In this document: piece by piece, positions 10,532-19,390 of the stretch
How positions within the stretch are numbered: the first letter of the stretch is position 1
How the letters are laid out: each line of letters starts with the position of its first letter
The notes under the pieces: generated by a model
Databases searched by the model: none
The model's input: only the letters and a program-made list of their open reading frames with translations
What the model was told of the DNA's origin: nothing
Program-made: the position numbers and the translations under genes
Origin: Collinsella aerofaciens
GTDB lineage: Bacteria > Actinomycetota > Coriobacteriia > Coriobacteriales > Coriobacteriaceae
DNA length: 64,000 nt
Reading direction: 5' to 3'
Assembly: GCA_030826265.1 (NCBI GenBank)
Contig: JAPJOH010000007.1
Location: 1-64,000, forward strand

Positions 10532-11764
10532 CTAGGCTAGACCCCAAAACAGCTCGAACAGCATATTTCCATCGAGCCAGCCCAGGTGGGTCGGCGCTAA
10601 ACGGGCGCGGGCGCGACCTGCGATAACGTCTTTTGAGGTGACGCGCCCCGCATGTCCTTCAACATGATCGGGCACCCAGGTGGCAAGGTCCAACTCGAGC
10701 GCACGGTCGCAGGCCGCCGCCAGTTCGTCTGCAGCAATCACGCTTGCCGAGTGAACCAACAGTTCGGGCCCAATGCCACGCGTCATGCGGCAGGCGAGCA
10801 TCAAATCCTCGGCCGCCGCCTCGCGATGCGACAGGTACTCGGCCTCAAACGCTGTAGCGCCATCGTCACGTTGCACCAGTCGCACGCGATGCGCATCGCC
10901 ACGAGCGGGAACGTCAGGAAACAGCCCGGCCAAGCGATCGAAATCCTCGGCATCGAGCATACCCGCGGCAGAACGACCCAAACCCAAATAGCCCTGTCCG
11001 GTCCAATAGGCAATGTTGTGGGCGCATTCATGCCCATCGAGCGCGTAGCTCGCCACCTCATACGGATGGTAGCCCGCCGAACTCAGCCGCTCGCGCGCAA
11101 CGTCCATGCATGCGGCTTGGAAATCCTCATCGGGCTCAAGCGACTCATCACGGCACGCCATGCGGTAAAGCGGCGTGCCCTCCTCGAGCGTGAGTGGATA
11201 GACCGACACATGGTGCGGGGCCACCGCAAGCGCGCCATCGAGCGTGTACTGCCAGCTCGCCATAGTCTGTCCGGGAAGCCCACACATAAGGTCGCACGAA
11301 ACATCGAGCCCAACATCCTTCACCGTCGCGATAGCCTCAAGCGCCCGTTCGGCATCATGGATACGGCCAATGACAGCCAACTCGGTATTGTCCAGCGTCT
11401 GCACGCCCAGAGAGATGCGCGTGACACCTGCCTCGTCAAGCGCGGTGGCGAGCCCAGCCGTCAGCGATTCTGGATTGGCTTCACAAGTAAACTCAACGGG
11501 CTTGCACCACATGGAGATACGACGGGCAAGTTTCACGAGGCGCTCCCCTGCCAGCGACGGCGTGCCGCCGCCTACGTAGACAGTGCGGATCTGCCTGAGT
11601 GCCCCAGCGTTGCCAAAGGCATCGAGCCGCGTATACAGGTGCTCAAAATAGGCATCGAGCGCAGCATCCAGGTCGCACGGGGCCACGCTTTGCGAGTCAA
11701 AGTCGCAATAGCGGCATTTTTGAGCGCAAAACGGCACGTGCACATACAGCGCGGTAACGGCCAC
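10532..11764 (-). CDS. hemW: Heme chaperone HemW (radical SAM, HemN-like)
   Basis: HemW is a radical SAM protein that binds heme and passes it to apoproteins; it is often misnamed coproporphyrinogen oxidase. The 410 residues carry CAQKCRYCDF near residue 13, GGGTPSL, the HNIAYW motif and a C-terminal HemN-like winged domain. The cluster motif lacks the fourth cysteine spacing of true HemN, which supports HemW. The start is GTG at 11764, two bases after the dusB stop, with GGAGG inside the end of dusB. Position next to lepA follows the common lepA-hemW order, with dusB inserted. Confidence 0.93.
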   Translation of the reverse strand: MAVTALYVHVPFCAQKCRYCDFDSQSVAPCDLDAALDAYFEHLYTRLDAFGNAGALRQIRTVYVGGGTPSLAGERLVKLARRISMWCKPVEFTCEANPESLTAGLATALDEAGVTRISLGVQTLDNTELAVIGRIHDAERALEAIATVKDVGLDVSCDLMCGLPGQTMASWQYTLDGALAVAPHHVSVYPLTLEEGTPLYRMACRDESLEPDEDFQAACMDVARERLSSAGYHPYEVASYALDGHECAHNIAYWTGQGYLGLGRSAAGMLDAEDFDRLAGLFPDVPARGDAHRVRLVQRDDGATAFEAEYLSHREAAAEDLMLACRMTRGIGPELLVHSASVIAADELAAACDRALELDLATWVPDHVEGHAGRVTSKDVIAGRARARLAPTHLGWLDGNMLFELFWGLA

Positions 11765-11766
11765 CG

Positions 11767-12810
11767 TTAGGCCTCCAGCGGATGAGCGGGCACCGATTCG
11801 CCGGCGGCAAGGGCGGCCTCGCAGGCCACCACGTCGCGCTCGATATCATCGACCAGCGCCATAAACTCCTCGTACGTGGAGCAACGCACCACCTGAGCGC
11901 GCCAGGCGGCGGCATGGGGCATACCCTTTAAGTACCAGCTTGCATACGTACGGGCGCGCGACATAAGCGGCAGAAGCTCGTGCGTCAACGTCAGGTGCTC
12001 ACGCAGGGCCTCCAGGCGCTCGACCGAGGAGCGAGAAGGAACCGGCGTGCCATCGAGTGCAAGGGCGCGTGCATCGCCGAACACCCAGGGATTGCCGTAG
12101 ATACCGCGCGCAATAAACACCGCGCTGGCACCCGAACCGCTCAGATGCTCAGCAGCGTCCTCGGCCGAGAACACATCGCCCGAACCAATCACGGGAATCT
12201 CGACGGCTTCGGCAACCTCATCGACGACAGACCAATCGGCCTGGCCCGTATAGAGCTGCGTGGCACAACGACCGTGCACGGCAACCGCAGCGGCGCCCGC
12301 CCCTTCGAGCATCTGGGCAAACGTTGCGGCATTGCGGTCCTCGGCATAAAAACCCTTGCGGATCTTCACAGTCACGGGAACATGCGCCGCGCCCACCGCT
12401 GCCTCGACAATCTTCTCGGCCAGATCAGGCGTGCGCATAAGCGCCGAGCCCTCGCCCTTGGTAACGACCTTGCGAGCCGGACAGGCCATGTTGATATCAA
12501 TCAATGACAGGCGATCGCCCACGCGTTCCTCGACGGCAGCGACGGCACTCGCAAACTGATCGGGCTTGGAACCAAAGAGCTGCACGCAAATCTGCTGTTC
12601 CTCGTCGGCCGGCAGCACCAGGCGCCACGTCTTGTTGCTGGCATAGGCAAGGCCTGCAACGCTCACCATCTCGCTGTAGGCAAAGTTGGCGCCGCGGCGG
12701 CGACACATGATGCGATAGGCGGGGTCGGTTACGCCCGCCATGGGAGCCATAAGGAACGGCTGCTCGGCATAGGCGCCCAGCAGCCGCTTGCTGTATTCAG
12801 AAAGCGCCAT
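11767..12810 (-). CDS. dusB: tRNA dihydrouridine synthase, DusB type
   Basis: This FMN-dependent TIM-barrel enzyme reduces uridine to dihydrouridine in the tRNA D loop. The 347 residues show MAPMAGVTDPAYR at the N-terminus, the catalytic cysteine in DINMACPARKVV, VTVKIRKG, and the FMN phosphate loop around GSGDVFS. The frame is open 18 codons further up, but the ATG at 12810, four bases after the lepA stop, gives the normal start. The subgroup (DusB against other Dus types) is by overall likeness and less certain than the family. Confidence 0.92.
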   Translation of the reverse strand: MALSEYSKRLLGAYAEQPFLMAPMAGVTDPAYRIMCRRRGANFAYSEMVSVAGLAYASNKTWRLVLPADEEQQICVQLFGSKPDQFASAVAAVEERVGDRLSLIDINMACPARKVVTKGEGSALMRTPDLAEKIVEAAVGAAHVPVTVKIRKGFYAEDRNAATFAQMLEGAGAAAVAVHGRCATQLYTGQADWSVVDEVAEAVEIPVIGSGDVFSAEDAAEHLSGSGASAVFIARGIYGNPWVFGDARALALDGTPVPSRSSVERLEALREHLTLTHELLPLMSRARTYASWYLKGMPHAAAWRAQVVRCSTYEEFMALVDDIERDVVACEAALAAGESVPAHPLEA

Positions 12811-12814
12811 GGAC

Positions 12815-14626
12815 CTACTCGTCCACCTTGAGAATCGCCATAAAGGCCTCCTGCGGAACCTCAACCGAGCCGATGGCCTTCATGCGCTTCTTGCCCTCTT
12901 TCTGCTTCTCGAGCAGCTTGCGCTTTCGCGAGATATCGCCGCCGTAGCACTTGGCCAGCACGTCCTTGCGGCGTGCCTTAACGGTGGAGCGGGCAATGAT
13001 CTTGTTGCCGATGGCACCCTGGATAGGCACCTCGAACAGCTGACGCGGAATGATCTCCTTGAGCTTGTCGCACAGGCCTCGGGCAAGACCGTAGGCCTTA
13101 TCCTTGTGCACGATAAACGACAGCGCGTCCACCTCGTCGCCCGAAAGCAGGATGTCGAGCTTGACGAGCTCGGAGGGGCGATATTCGTTGAACTCGTAGT
13201 CGAGCGAGGCGTAACCCTTGGTGCGGCTCTTGAGCTGATCGAAGAAGTCCAAGATGAGCTCGGCGAGCGGCATATCAAAGCGCATCTCGACCGATTTGCT
13301 CGTCAGGTGAATCATATCGGTCGTGACGCCACGGTGCTCGATAGCGAGCTGCATGACGGCACCCGTATACTCGGGCGGGCAGATGATCTTTGCCTTGAGG
13401 TAGGGCTCTTCGATACGCTCGATGCGCGTGGCCTCGGGCAGATCCTGCGGGCTGCGGACATCGATCATCTCGCCGTCAGTCTTGTACACGTGGTAGTCGA
13501 CCGAGGGGCTTGTGGCGATCAGGTCCAGATTGAACTCGCGCTCCAGGCGCTCCTTGACGACCTCCATGTGCAGCAGGCCCAAGAAGCCCACGCGGAAGCC
13601 AAAGCCCAGCGCCACCGACGTCTCAGGCTCCCACACCAGCGACGGATCGTTGACGTGCAGCTTATCGAGCGCGTCGCGCAGGTTCTCGTAGTCCTTGTTG
13701 TCGATGGGGAACAGGCCCGTGTAGACCATGGGCTTGGCCTCGCGGTAGCCCGGCAGCGGCTCGGGGCAGGGGTTCGAAGCCCACGTAAGGGTATCGCCCA
13801 CGCGCACAGCCTCGGGGTCCTTCAGACCCGTGACCACGTAGCCGACCTCTCCGACCGTCAGGGCATCAACCGGCGTCTCGGCAGGGCGCTTGACGCCCAC
13901 GCCGTCGACCAAGAAGTCGCCCTTGGCCTGCATCATGCGCAGGGTATCGCCCTTTTTGATTGAACCGTCAAAGACGCGCACCGTGGCGACGACGCCGCGG
14001 TACTCATCGAAGTACGAATCCAGAATTAGAGCCTTGAGAGGGGCATTTGCATCGCCCTTGGGAGGCGAGATCAAAAAGACGATGGACTCCAGCAGATCGT
14101 GGATACCCTCGCCGGTCTTGCCCGACACGCACACGGCATCGTCGGCGGGAATGGCCAGATCGTCTTCGATCTCGGTCTTGACCTCGTCGGGATGCGCTGA
14201 GGGAAGGTCAATCTTGTTGATGGCCGGAACAATGTCCAAGTTGGCGTTCATGGCGAGCGTCGCGTTGGAAACGGTCTGCGCCTCGACGCCCTGAGTGGCG
14301 TCCACGACGAGAACCGCACCCTCGCAAGCGGCAAGCGAACGCGAGACCTCGTAGGTGAAGTCCACGTGGCCCGGTGTATCGATCAGGTTGAACTGATACG
14401 TCTCGCCGTCGTCGGCGTCATAGGACACGCGGACGGCATTGGACTTGATCGTGATGCCGCGCTCGCGCTCGATGTCCATCGTGTCAAGCAGCTGCGACTC
14501 CATGTCGCGCTCATCGACGGTATGGGTGAGCTCGAGGATGCGGTCACTGATCGTGGACTTGCCATGGTCGATATGTGCAACGATCGAGAAGTTGCGGATG
14601 TGGGAAATGTCAATTGAAGTATTCAT
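12815..14626 (-). CDS. lepA: Elongation factor 4 (LepA)
   Basis: LepA is a translational GTPase that acts on stalled or assembling ribosomes. The 603 residues contain AHIDHGKST (G1), the RGITIK effector region, DTPGHVDF (G3), NKIDLPSA (G4), the EF-G-like domains and the LepA-specific C-terminal domain ending in FMAILKVDE. The ATG at 14626 starts MNTSIDISHIRNFSIVAHID as in the family. No Shine-Dalgarno site precedes it, and the rpsT terminator ends only 25 bases upstream, so the mRNA may be leaderless. Confidence 0.97.
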   Translation of the reverse strand: MNTSIDISHIRNFSIVAHIDHGKSTISDRILELTHTVDERDMESQLLDTMDIERERGITIKSNAVRVSYDADDGETYQFNLIDTPGHVDFTYEVSRSLAACEGAVLVVDATQGVEAQTVSNATLAMNANLDIVPAINKIDLPSAHPDEVKTEIEDDLAIPADDAVCVSGKTGEGIHDLLESIVFLISPPKGDANAPLKALILDSYFDEYRGVVATVRVFDGSIKKGDTLRMMQAKGDFLVDGVGVKRPAETPVDALTVGEVGYVVTGLKDPEAVRVGDTLTWASNPCPEPLPGYREAKPMVYTGLFPIDNKDYENLRDALDKLHVNDPSLVWEPETSVALGFGFRVGFLGLLHMEVVKERLEREFNLDLIATSPSVDYHVYKTDGEMIDVRSPQDLPEATRIERIEEPYLKAKIICPPEYTGAVMQLAIEHRGVTTDMIHLTSKSVEMRFDMPLAELILDFFDQLKSRTKGYASLDYEFNEYRPSELVKLDILLSGDEVDALSFIVHKDKAYGLARGLCDKLKEIIPRQLFEVPIQGAIGNKIIARSTVKARRKDVLAKCYGGDISRKRKLLEKQKEGKKRMKAIGSVEVPQEAFMAILKVDE

Positions 14627-14633
14627 GCGGACT

Positions 14634-14639
14634 ATCTTA
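14634..14639 (-). promoter_or_regulatory. Candidate -10 box for a leaderless lepA transcript
   Basis: Minus-strand TAAGAT ends seven bases before the lepA ATG, so transcription would start at or next to the start codon. CTCCAT lies 17 bases upstream as a poor -35 box. No ribosome binding site is present. TANNNT just before the start codon is the known pattern of leaderless genes in actinobacteria; application to this gene is inferred. Confidence 0.4.
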
Positions 14640-14650
14640 CCCGAGCGGTA

Positions 14651-14690
14651 CAAAAAATGGAGCCTGTTCCATAAAACAGGCTCCATTTAT
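14651..14690 (-). terminator. Rho-independent terminator of rpsT
   Basis: A perfect 14-bp stem (14655-14668 against 14675-14688) with a 6-base loop is followed on the minus strand by TTTTTTG. It sits between rpsT and lepA, 25 bases before the lepA ATG, so lepA needs readthrough or its own very short promoter region. Confidence 0.9.
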
Positions 14691-14722
14691 GCGCGTAATC
14701 TGTGTGGTGTGAAATTTACAAC

Positions 14723-14989
14723 TTAAGCGTTGATGCTGTTCACGAGCTTGGCAAGACCGGACTTGCGGTTGGAAGCCTGGTTCTTGTGGATAACATGCTT
14801 GGCGGCAGCCATGTCGAGACGCTTGGTGACGGTCTTGAGGGCAGCCTGGGCCTTCTCGGCGTCGCCCTCGGCAACGGCGGACTGGACGTGCTTGGTCAGC
14901 GTCTTGAGCTCGGACTTGACAGCCTTGTTACGCATGCGAGCTGCCTCATTGGTGCGGATACGCTTCTTCTGAGACTTGATGTTTGCCAC
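14723..14989 (-). CDS. rpsT: 30S ribosomal protein S20
   Basis: S20 is a primary binder at the bottom of the 30S body. The 88 residues start ANIKSQKKRIRTNEAARMRN after the initiator and are lysine- and alanine-rich throughout, as expected. The start is GTG at 14987-14989 with AAAGGA nine bases upstream; the open frame further up has no family likeness. Order holA-rpsT-lepA matches Bacillus. Confidence 0.97.
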   Translation of the reverse strand: MANIKSQKKRIRTNEAARMRNKAVKSELKTLTKHVQSAVAEGDAEKAQAALKTVTKRLDMAAAKHVIHKNQASNRKSGLAKLVNSINA

Positions 14990-15064
14990 TTCTGGAGTTC
15001 CTTTCGAGTTCCTTGCAAAAAATGTATGACACCTCTGAGACACGGTGAGGTCATGCAAGCGACT

Positions 15065-15073
15065 ACTATAGCA
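15065..15073 (-). promoter_or_regulatory. Extended -10 promoter candidate for rpsT
   Basis: Minus-strand TGCTATAGT is a full extended -10 match, about 75 bases before the rpsT start. A TTGACA occurs at 15103-15108 but is too far away (32 bases) to pair with it. The leader between promoter and gene could fold a short GACCTC/GAGGTC-type hairpin. Confidence 0.5.
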
Positions 15074-15122
15074 CGCTCCCCCTCAAAGGGATAGAACGAA
15101 TTTGTCAAATAGGCAGGTATCA

Positions 15123-16085
15123 TCACGATTTTCTCAAGATGTACGTAATCCAGAGCAAAAGCGCGGTCTGAGAATCGGCCGAACCCTTCAGCGCGAGCTC
15201 CACATCGACCGCGCCCTCGAGCGCGGCAACGAGCTCTGCCATCGAAAAGCGACGTGCCCAGGTCAGGTGATTCTTGACCTGCCAGGACTGGAGCTTAAGC
15301 GTTGCGGCCAGCTCACAACCCTGTCCGCGCGCATCGAGCGCCTTGGCAACGATAAGCTCGCGGATGCGGCCGCACAGCAATGTGTAAGTCCACACGTAGC
15401 TCTTGGCGGGCAGTAGATTGAAGAGCTCGAGCGAGCGTCGCATGTCACGGGCCGAGACCGCATTGAGAAAGTCCCAGGGCTGGACTTCGGCCGTGCGCAC
15501 AATCCAGCGCTCCACATCAGCAAGCTCAATCTGGGGCGCCTCGACCATCTGGGCAAGCTTAGCCAAATCGTTATCGAGCATGCGAGTGTTTTCACCCGAA
15601 CGCGAGACGAGCTCCTCGGCGGCCGCCGTCGAGATCGACTTGCCGTGCTGCGTCGCCATCTGCTGCACGCGGCGCGGTAGCTCCCAGCGCTTGGTACCGG
15701 AGCAATCGATCACCGCCTTCTTGTCGATCTTGGCGATCGCCTTATACAGGCGCGTGTTCTTGGCAAGCGAGTCGGCGATGATGAGACAAACCGTCGTGGG
15801 GCTGGGACTCGCCAGATAGTCGACAAGCGGCTCGGAGATCGCTTTGGCGAGTTTTGAGCAGCCGTCAAGGATTACCAGGCGAAACTCGCTGCCCATGGGA
15901 AAGGTGTTGAGCGATCCGATAATCGACTCGATATCGGGGTCTTTGGTCATATCGCGCTCGTCGAGGTTGAACTCGACCATACCCGACTTTTCCAGACGCG
16001 CTTTCATACGCGAGACGGCGTGATCGCGCTTGACTCCGTCGGTACCGACGATCAGATATGCCGGCAGCAGACCGGTTTCGGACAT
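15123..16085 (-). CDS. holA: DNA polymerase III delta subunit
   Basis: HolA is the clamp-loader subunit that opens the beta clamp. The 320 residues have the AAA-like fold with YLIVGTDGVKRDHAVSRM near the start and the conserved region VIDCSGTKRWELPRRVQQMA, with a C-terminal collar domain near SLELFNLLPAK. The ATG at 16085 has GGAGGGGA upstream and gives MSETGLLPAYLIVG; the frame runs 14 codons further up. It is downstream of comEC, as in many Gram-positives. Confidence 0.92.
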   Translation of the reverse strand: MSETGLLPAYLIVGTDGVKRDHAVSRMKARLEKSGMVEFNLDERDMTKDPDIESIIGSLNTFPMGSEFRLVILDGCSKLAKAISEPLVDYLASPSPTTVCLIIADSLAKNTRLYKAIAKIDKKAVIDCSGTKRWELPRRVQQMATQHGKSISTAAAEELVSRSGENTRMLDNDLAKLAQMVEAPQIELADVERWIVRTAEVQPWDFLNAVSARDMRRSLELFNLLPAKSYVWTYTLLCGRIRELIVAKALDARGQGCELAATLKLQSWQVKNHLTWARRFSMAELVAALEGAVDVELALKGSADSQTALLLWITYILRKS

Positions 16086-16163
16086 TGCGCTCCCCTCCCG
16101 CAGACTCTCGAATTCGTACCGTGCCATTTTAGCCCAGGGGTTGGTCCCGCGCCAACGGCAGCA

Positions 16164-18467
16164 TCACGGTCGCTGGCATCGCATGGCAAAACCTGTTACG
16201 GTCGGCGAGACGGTAATGTCTCCTTGTTCAATGGTACATGCGAACGCGCCGCCCGCATCGCGAACGGCATCGATGCAGGCATCGGATGGATGGCCGTAGC
16301 GGTTGCCCTCGCCCGCACTCGCCATAGAGAGCTCGGGCTTAAGCGTTTCCAGCAGGTCTTTGTCGACGGAAACTTTTGAGCCGTGATGCCCCAGCTTGAG
16401 CACATCGATATCACCCACCTCCTGTACAAACTCGCGCTCCTGATCGAGCTCGGCATCACCAGTGAGGAGCATACGCAGGCTCTTGCATTCCCGGGCATAG
16501 GAGAGCAGCAAGACAAGCGAGTCCTCATTGCCCTCGCCATCCACCGTGTCAAACGGCCACATCACACGAGCCCGAAATGTGCCGATATCGACCGTATCCC
16601 CGCGAGCCACCTGCCGATACGTTACGCCGGGGCGATTCAGGACCTCAGCAGGCGCACCGTCCAGCGCATCCGCTGCAACTGCAATGGTTCCAACCGAAAA
16701 CCGATCGAGCACATCGGGAAGACCACCCCAATGATCTTCGTCCCAATGTGTCACGAAGACGGCGTCGATATGGTGGACATTGTTGCGAACCAACGCCGCT
16801 ACCACGCGCTCGTCGAGCCCGCAGTCGACGAGCGCTACTGCGCCGCCCTCGCGGATAAGAATCGCATCGGCCTGGCCCACATCGAGTACCGTCACCGAAG
16901 GCGGAGCGAATCGATCCCAGTAGACGTACGGAATCGCAGCCAAGAGCACCAGGCATGCAAGCCCCACCGCCATAAGACGTGCACGGGGACGCGGCCACCA
17001 GACCAGCAGAACCGCCAGCAAACACGGCACTAGGTAAATCCACATGCTATCGGGCGGCACGCTCACGGATGCACCCGGCACGGCGGCAAACAGCCGCTCG
17101 AAGAACAGCGCGCAACGGGCGGCAATCATGGGCACAACGAGCGCCCAAGTCCGCAACGGCGCCACGAGCGAAAAGGGAACCAGCACGATCGACACAGCAA
17201 GCAGTACGCTCACCACCGGACCGATGACCGCATTTGCCAACGGAGCAATGAGCGAGAACGTACCAAAGGCAGGAATGGTGATGGGGAGCGTCGCCAACTG
17301 CGAGCACAGTGTGACGGAGAGCATGCTGGCAATGCCCGACGGCACGCTCAGCTCACCCAAAGCGTAGGTAGCATACGGGCAAAAGCACAGGATGGCAAAG
17401 ACGCTGGCACATGAAAGCTGAAAGCCCATCTCGAACAGCACCGTCGGCCTCAGTAGCACAAAGATGGACATGGTTACGAAGAGTGCCGATGCGCCGTGCC
17501 GACGACGACCCGCTCCGTTTACGACAAGCGTCGCGAACACCATGCAGCACGCGCGCACGGCCGAGGGAGACGCGCCCGTAAAGGCAGCGTAGCCCACAAG
17601 CGTTATCGCCAATATCACCCGCTGAAAACCACGTGAGCACCGAGTCTTTTGCAATACGCCCTCGATCACAAACCCCACGATAGCCAGATGGCTGCCCGAG
17701 ACGGCGATAAGATGCGCCGTTCCCGTCACCGAAAACCAGTCGCCCGCCGGCTGGGCGCGCAGCTCGGCCGAACGACCACAGACGACACCAGCTATGAGCG
17801 CACGTGCCGGGTCGGTCGCAGGCGCGATGGACGCAAGCAGCCAATTTCGCAGCCGAAGCAGCGGCCCCGGAGAGCCCTCATCGACCGACACAATCCGAAC
17901 GGCTTTAACCTTGCGCACCTCGCCTCGGAGCACGCGCAATCGTCCATACGCATCGTTCTCAAAACGTGAAACGCGACCGATAACACGCACGTGCGCCCCG
18001 ACCTTGAGCTCGCGGTCGCACGATAGGCGAACCGTTGCCAAGTTCTTACCGTCCGCGCGTACCTCGCAGGTATAGGAATACACGTCGTCGTTTATGGATG
18101 GATCACCCTGCACGACAAACTCGAGGCTGCTTGCCGCTCGACCGTCGAGCGCCTTCGAGGCGTTGAGCGCGCCCGCAGCCCACCACGCCGAGACGACCGC
18201 TCCCGCCACGAGACCGACGGACGCGGCATACAGCCACCGCTTCCAAGGGGCAAGCCGCGCACAAGATTGAGCCAGCACAACGAATACCGCCGCCGCAACG
18301 GGAATGGCCCATAGCAGCCCGACCGCCGGCGCCTGCTCCCTCAGCAGCGCATCAGCGGCCACGTTGAGCACCAAGGCGCAGCTCATGCACATGCCGGCAC
18401 ACAGGGCCATCGTCCACGGCATCAGGGGCCGCGGAGGCATCACATGTTCGCGCTCGGTCGCACTCAT
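16164..18467 (-). CDS. comEC: Competence protein ComEC/Rec2, DNA uptake channel
   Basis: ComEC forms the inner-membrane channel for single-stranded DNA during natural transformation. The 767 residues contain an N-terminal DUF4131/OB region, a central polytopic Competence domain with about ten hydrophobic helices, and a C-terminal metallo-beta-lactamase domain with THWDEDHWGG (about residue 570), LTGDAE and KLGHHGSK, consistent with the proposed nuclease. The start ATG overlaps the comEA stop by four bases (ATGA), so comEA-comEC are coupled. It appears intact. Confidence 0.95.
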   Translation of the reverse strand: MSATEREHVMPPRPLMPWTMALCAGMCMSCALVLNVAADALLREQAPAVGLLWAIPVAAAVFVVLAQSCARLAPWKRWLYAASVGLVAGAVVSAWWAAGALNASKALDGRAASSLEFVVQGDPSINDDVYSYTCEVRADGKNLATVRLSCDRELKVGAHVRVIGRVSRFENDAYGRLRVLRGEVRKVKAVRIVSVDEGSPGPLLRLRNWLLASIAPATDPARALIAGVVCGRSAELRAQPAGDWFSVTGTAHLIAVSGSHLAIVGFVIEGVLQKTRCSRGFQRVILAITLVGYAAFTGASPSAVRACCMVFATLVVNGAGRRRHGASALFVTMSIFVLLRPTVLFEMGFQLSCASVFAILCFCPYATYALGELSVPSGIASMLSVTLCSQLATLPITIPAFGTFSLIAPLANAVIGPVVSVLLAVSIVLVPFSLVAPLRTWALVVPMIAARCALFFERLFAAVPGASVSVPPDSMWIYLVPCLLAVLLVWWPRPRARLMAVGLACLVLLAAIPYVYWDRFAPPSVTVLDVGQADAILIREGGAVALVDCGLDERVVAALVRNNVHHIDAVFVTHWDEDHWGGLPDVLDRFSVGTIAVAADALDGAPAEVLNRPGVTYRQVARGDTVDIGTFRARVMWPFDTVDGEGNEDSLVLLLSYARECKSLRMLLTGDAELDQEREFVQEVGDIDVLKLGHHGSKVSVDKDLLETLKPELSMASAGEGNRYGHPSDACIDAVRDAGGAFACTIEQGDITVSPTVTGFAMRCQRP

Positions 18468-19177
18468 ACGCAGATGCAATCTTTGATTTTGGCAAGCTTC
18501 TTCTCGCCGATTCCCGACACACGCATCAGATCGTCAACCGAGGCAAAAGCACCGTTCTTTGTACGCTCATCGATAATCGACTGTGCCATGGAGGGACCGA
18601 TGCCCGAGAGCGTCTGCAGCTCTGCCGCGCTTGCCGTATTGATGTTGACTAGGCCCGTTGCGCCACTCACGCCCAATGATGCGGAAGCCCCACCATCAAC
18701 ACCGGCTTCCGCAATGGACGCCTGCTGCTCCCCCACCGTTGGAACGTGAATCTTCTGCCCATCGACGACCTTGGATGCCCGATTGAGCCCCGTAACGTCT
18801 GCCTCGGGCGCCAGCCCGCCGGCGGCATCTATCGCCTGAGCCACCCGCGCGCCGTCCTTGACGCGATATACACCGGGCGACACAACGGCACCATCAACAT
18901 CGACATAAACCTCTGCCGCGGCAGACGCCTTAGACGAAGAGCCTTCGGATGTCTTTCCGCTCGAGGCATCGCCGGATCCCGGCTCCACTAACGAGCCCGA
19001 ACCATCAGTGCGCTCAAACGACACGCCGCCAGTACCGCCGCCAAGGTTCGCCATCGCCAAGCCGCTCGCCATCGCAATGACGACCAGTATCGCCATCACC
19101 ACTGCCTTGTGACCGAGCAGCTTGTCCGCCCAGCGGTCCATCTTTTTGACCCGTTCGTGTTGTTCGCGCTGCGCCAT
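18464..19177 (-). CDS. comEA: Competence protein ComEA, DNA receptor
   Basis: ComEA is a membrane-anchored double-stranded DNA receptor. The 237 residues show one N-terminal membrane helix (about 22-43), a low-complexity S/G/E linker, an SLBB-like domain (VYVDVDGAVVSPGVYRV) and two helix-hairpin-helix motifs at the C-terminus (LVNINTASAAELQTLSGIG and LMRVSGIGEKKLAKI). The ATG at 19177 has GGGAGG eight bases upstream. First gene of a comEA-comEC-holA unit. Confidence 0.95.
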   Translation of the reverse strand: MAQREQHERVKKMDRWADKLLGHKAVVMAILVVIAMASGLAMANLGGGTGGVSFERTDGSGSLVEPGSGDASSGKTSEGSSSKASAAAEVYVDVDGAVVSPGVYRVKDGARVAQAIDAAGGLAPEADVTGLNRASKVVDGQKIHVPTVGEQQASIAEAGVDGGASASLGVSGATGLVNINTASAAELQTLSGIGPSMAQSIIDERTKNGAFASVDDLMRVSGIGEKKLAKIKDCICV

Positions 19178-19255
19178 AGCAAAACCTCCCAACACCATCG
19201 TGTCAGGAAAAAAGCCCTGCAACAGCCACGCTCCAAAACCGGTTTTAGCGGTCAA

Positions 19256-19273
19256 ACCAAATACCGACCAAAA
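19256..19273 (-). promoter_or_regulatory. Motif shared with the yraN-comM-dprA upstream region
   Basis: Minus-strand TTTTGGTCGGTATTTGGT lies 78 bases before the comEA start. A near copy (TTTTGTCGGCATTTGGT) lies 85 bases before the yraN start at 48624-48640 in the same orientation. Both operons carry DNA-uptake genes. It may be a regulator site or a repeat fragment; the sequence does not decide. Confidence 0.35.
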
Positions 19274-19347
19274 CCTTGCACAAATCTGTCCATTTATTCA
19301 GGCACACGTCAGCAAATGAACACTTAGCCGCAAAAAGCCCAGATAGC

Positions 19348-19377
19348 AAAAGACCGACGATGCAGGCGCATCGTCGG
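19348..19377 (-). terminator. Rho-independent terminator of thiI
   Basis: A perfect 10-bp stem CCGACGATGC/GCATCGTCGG with a 4-base loop is followed on the minus strand by TCTTTTGC, 14 bases after the thiI stop. It ends the mihF-gmk-rpoZ-thiI unit. The 170 bases from here to comEA hold the comEA promoter region, in which no clear consensus boxes are visible. Confidence 0.85.
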
Positions 19378-19390
19378 CCTATGCACAAAT

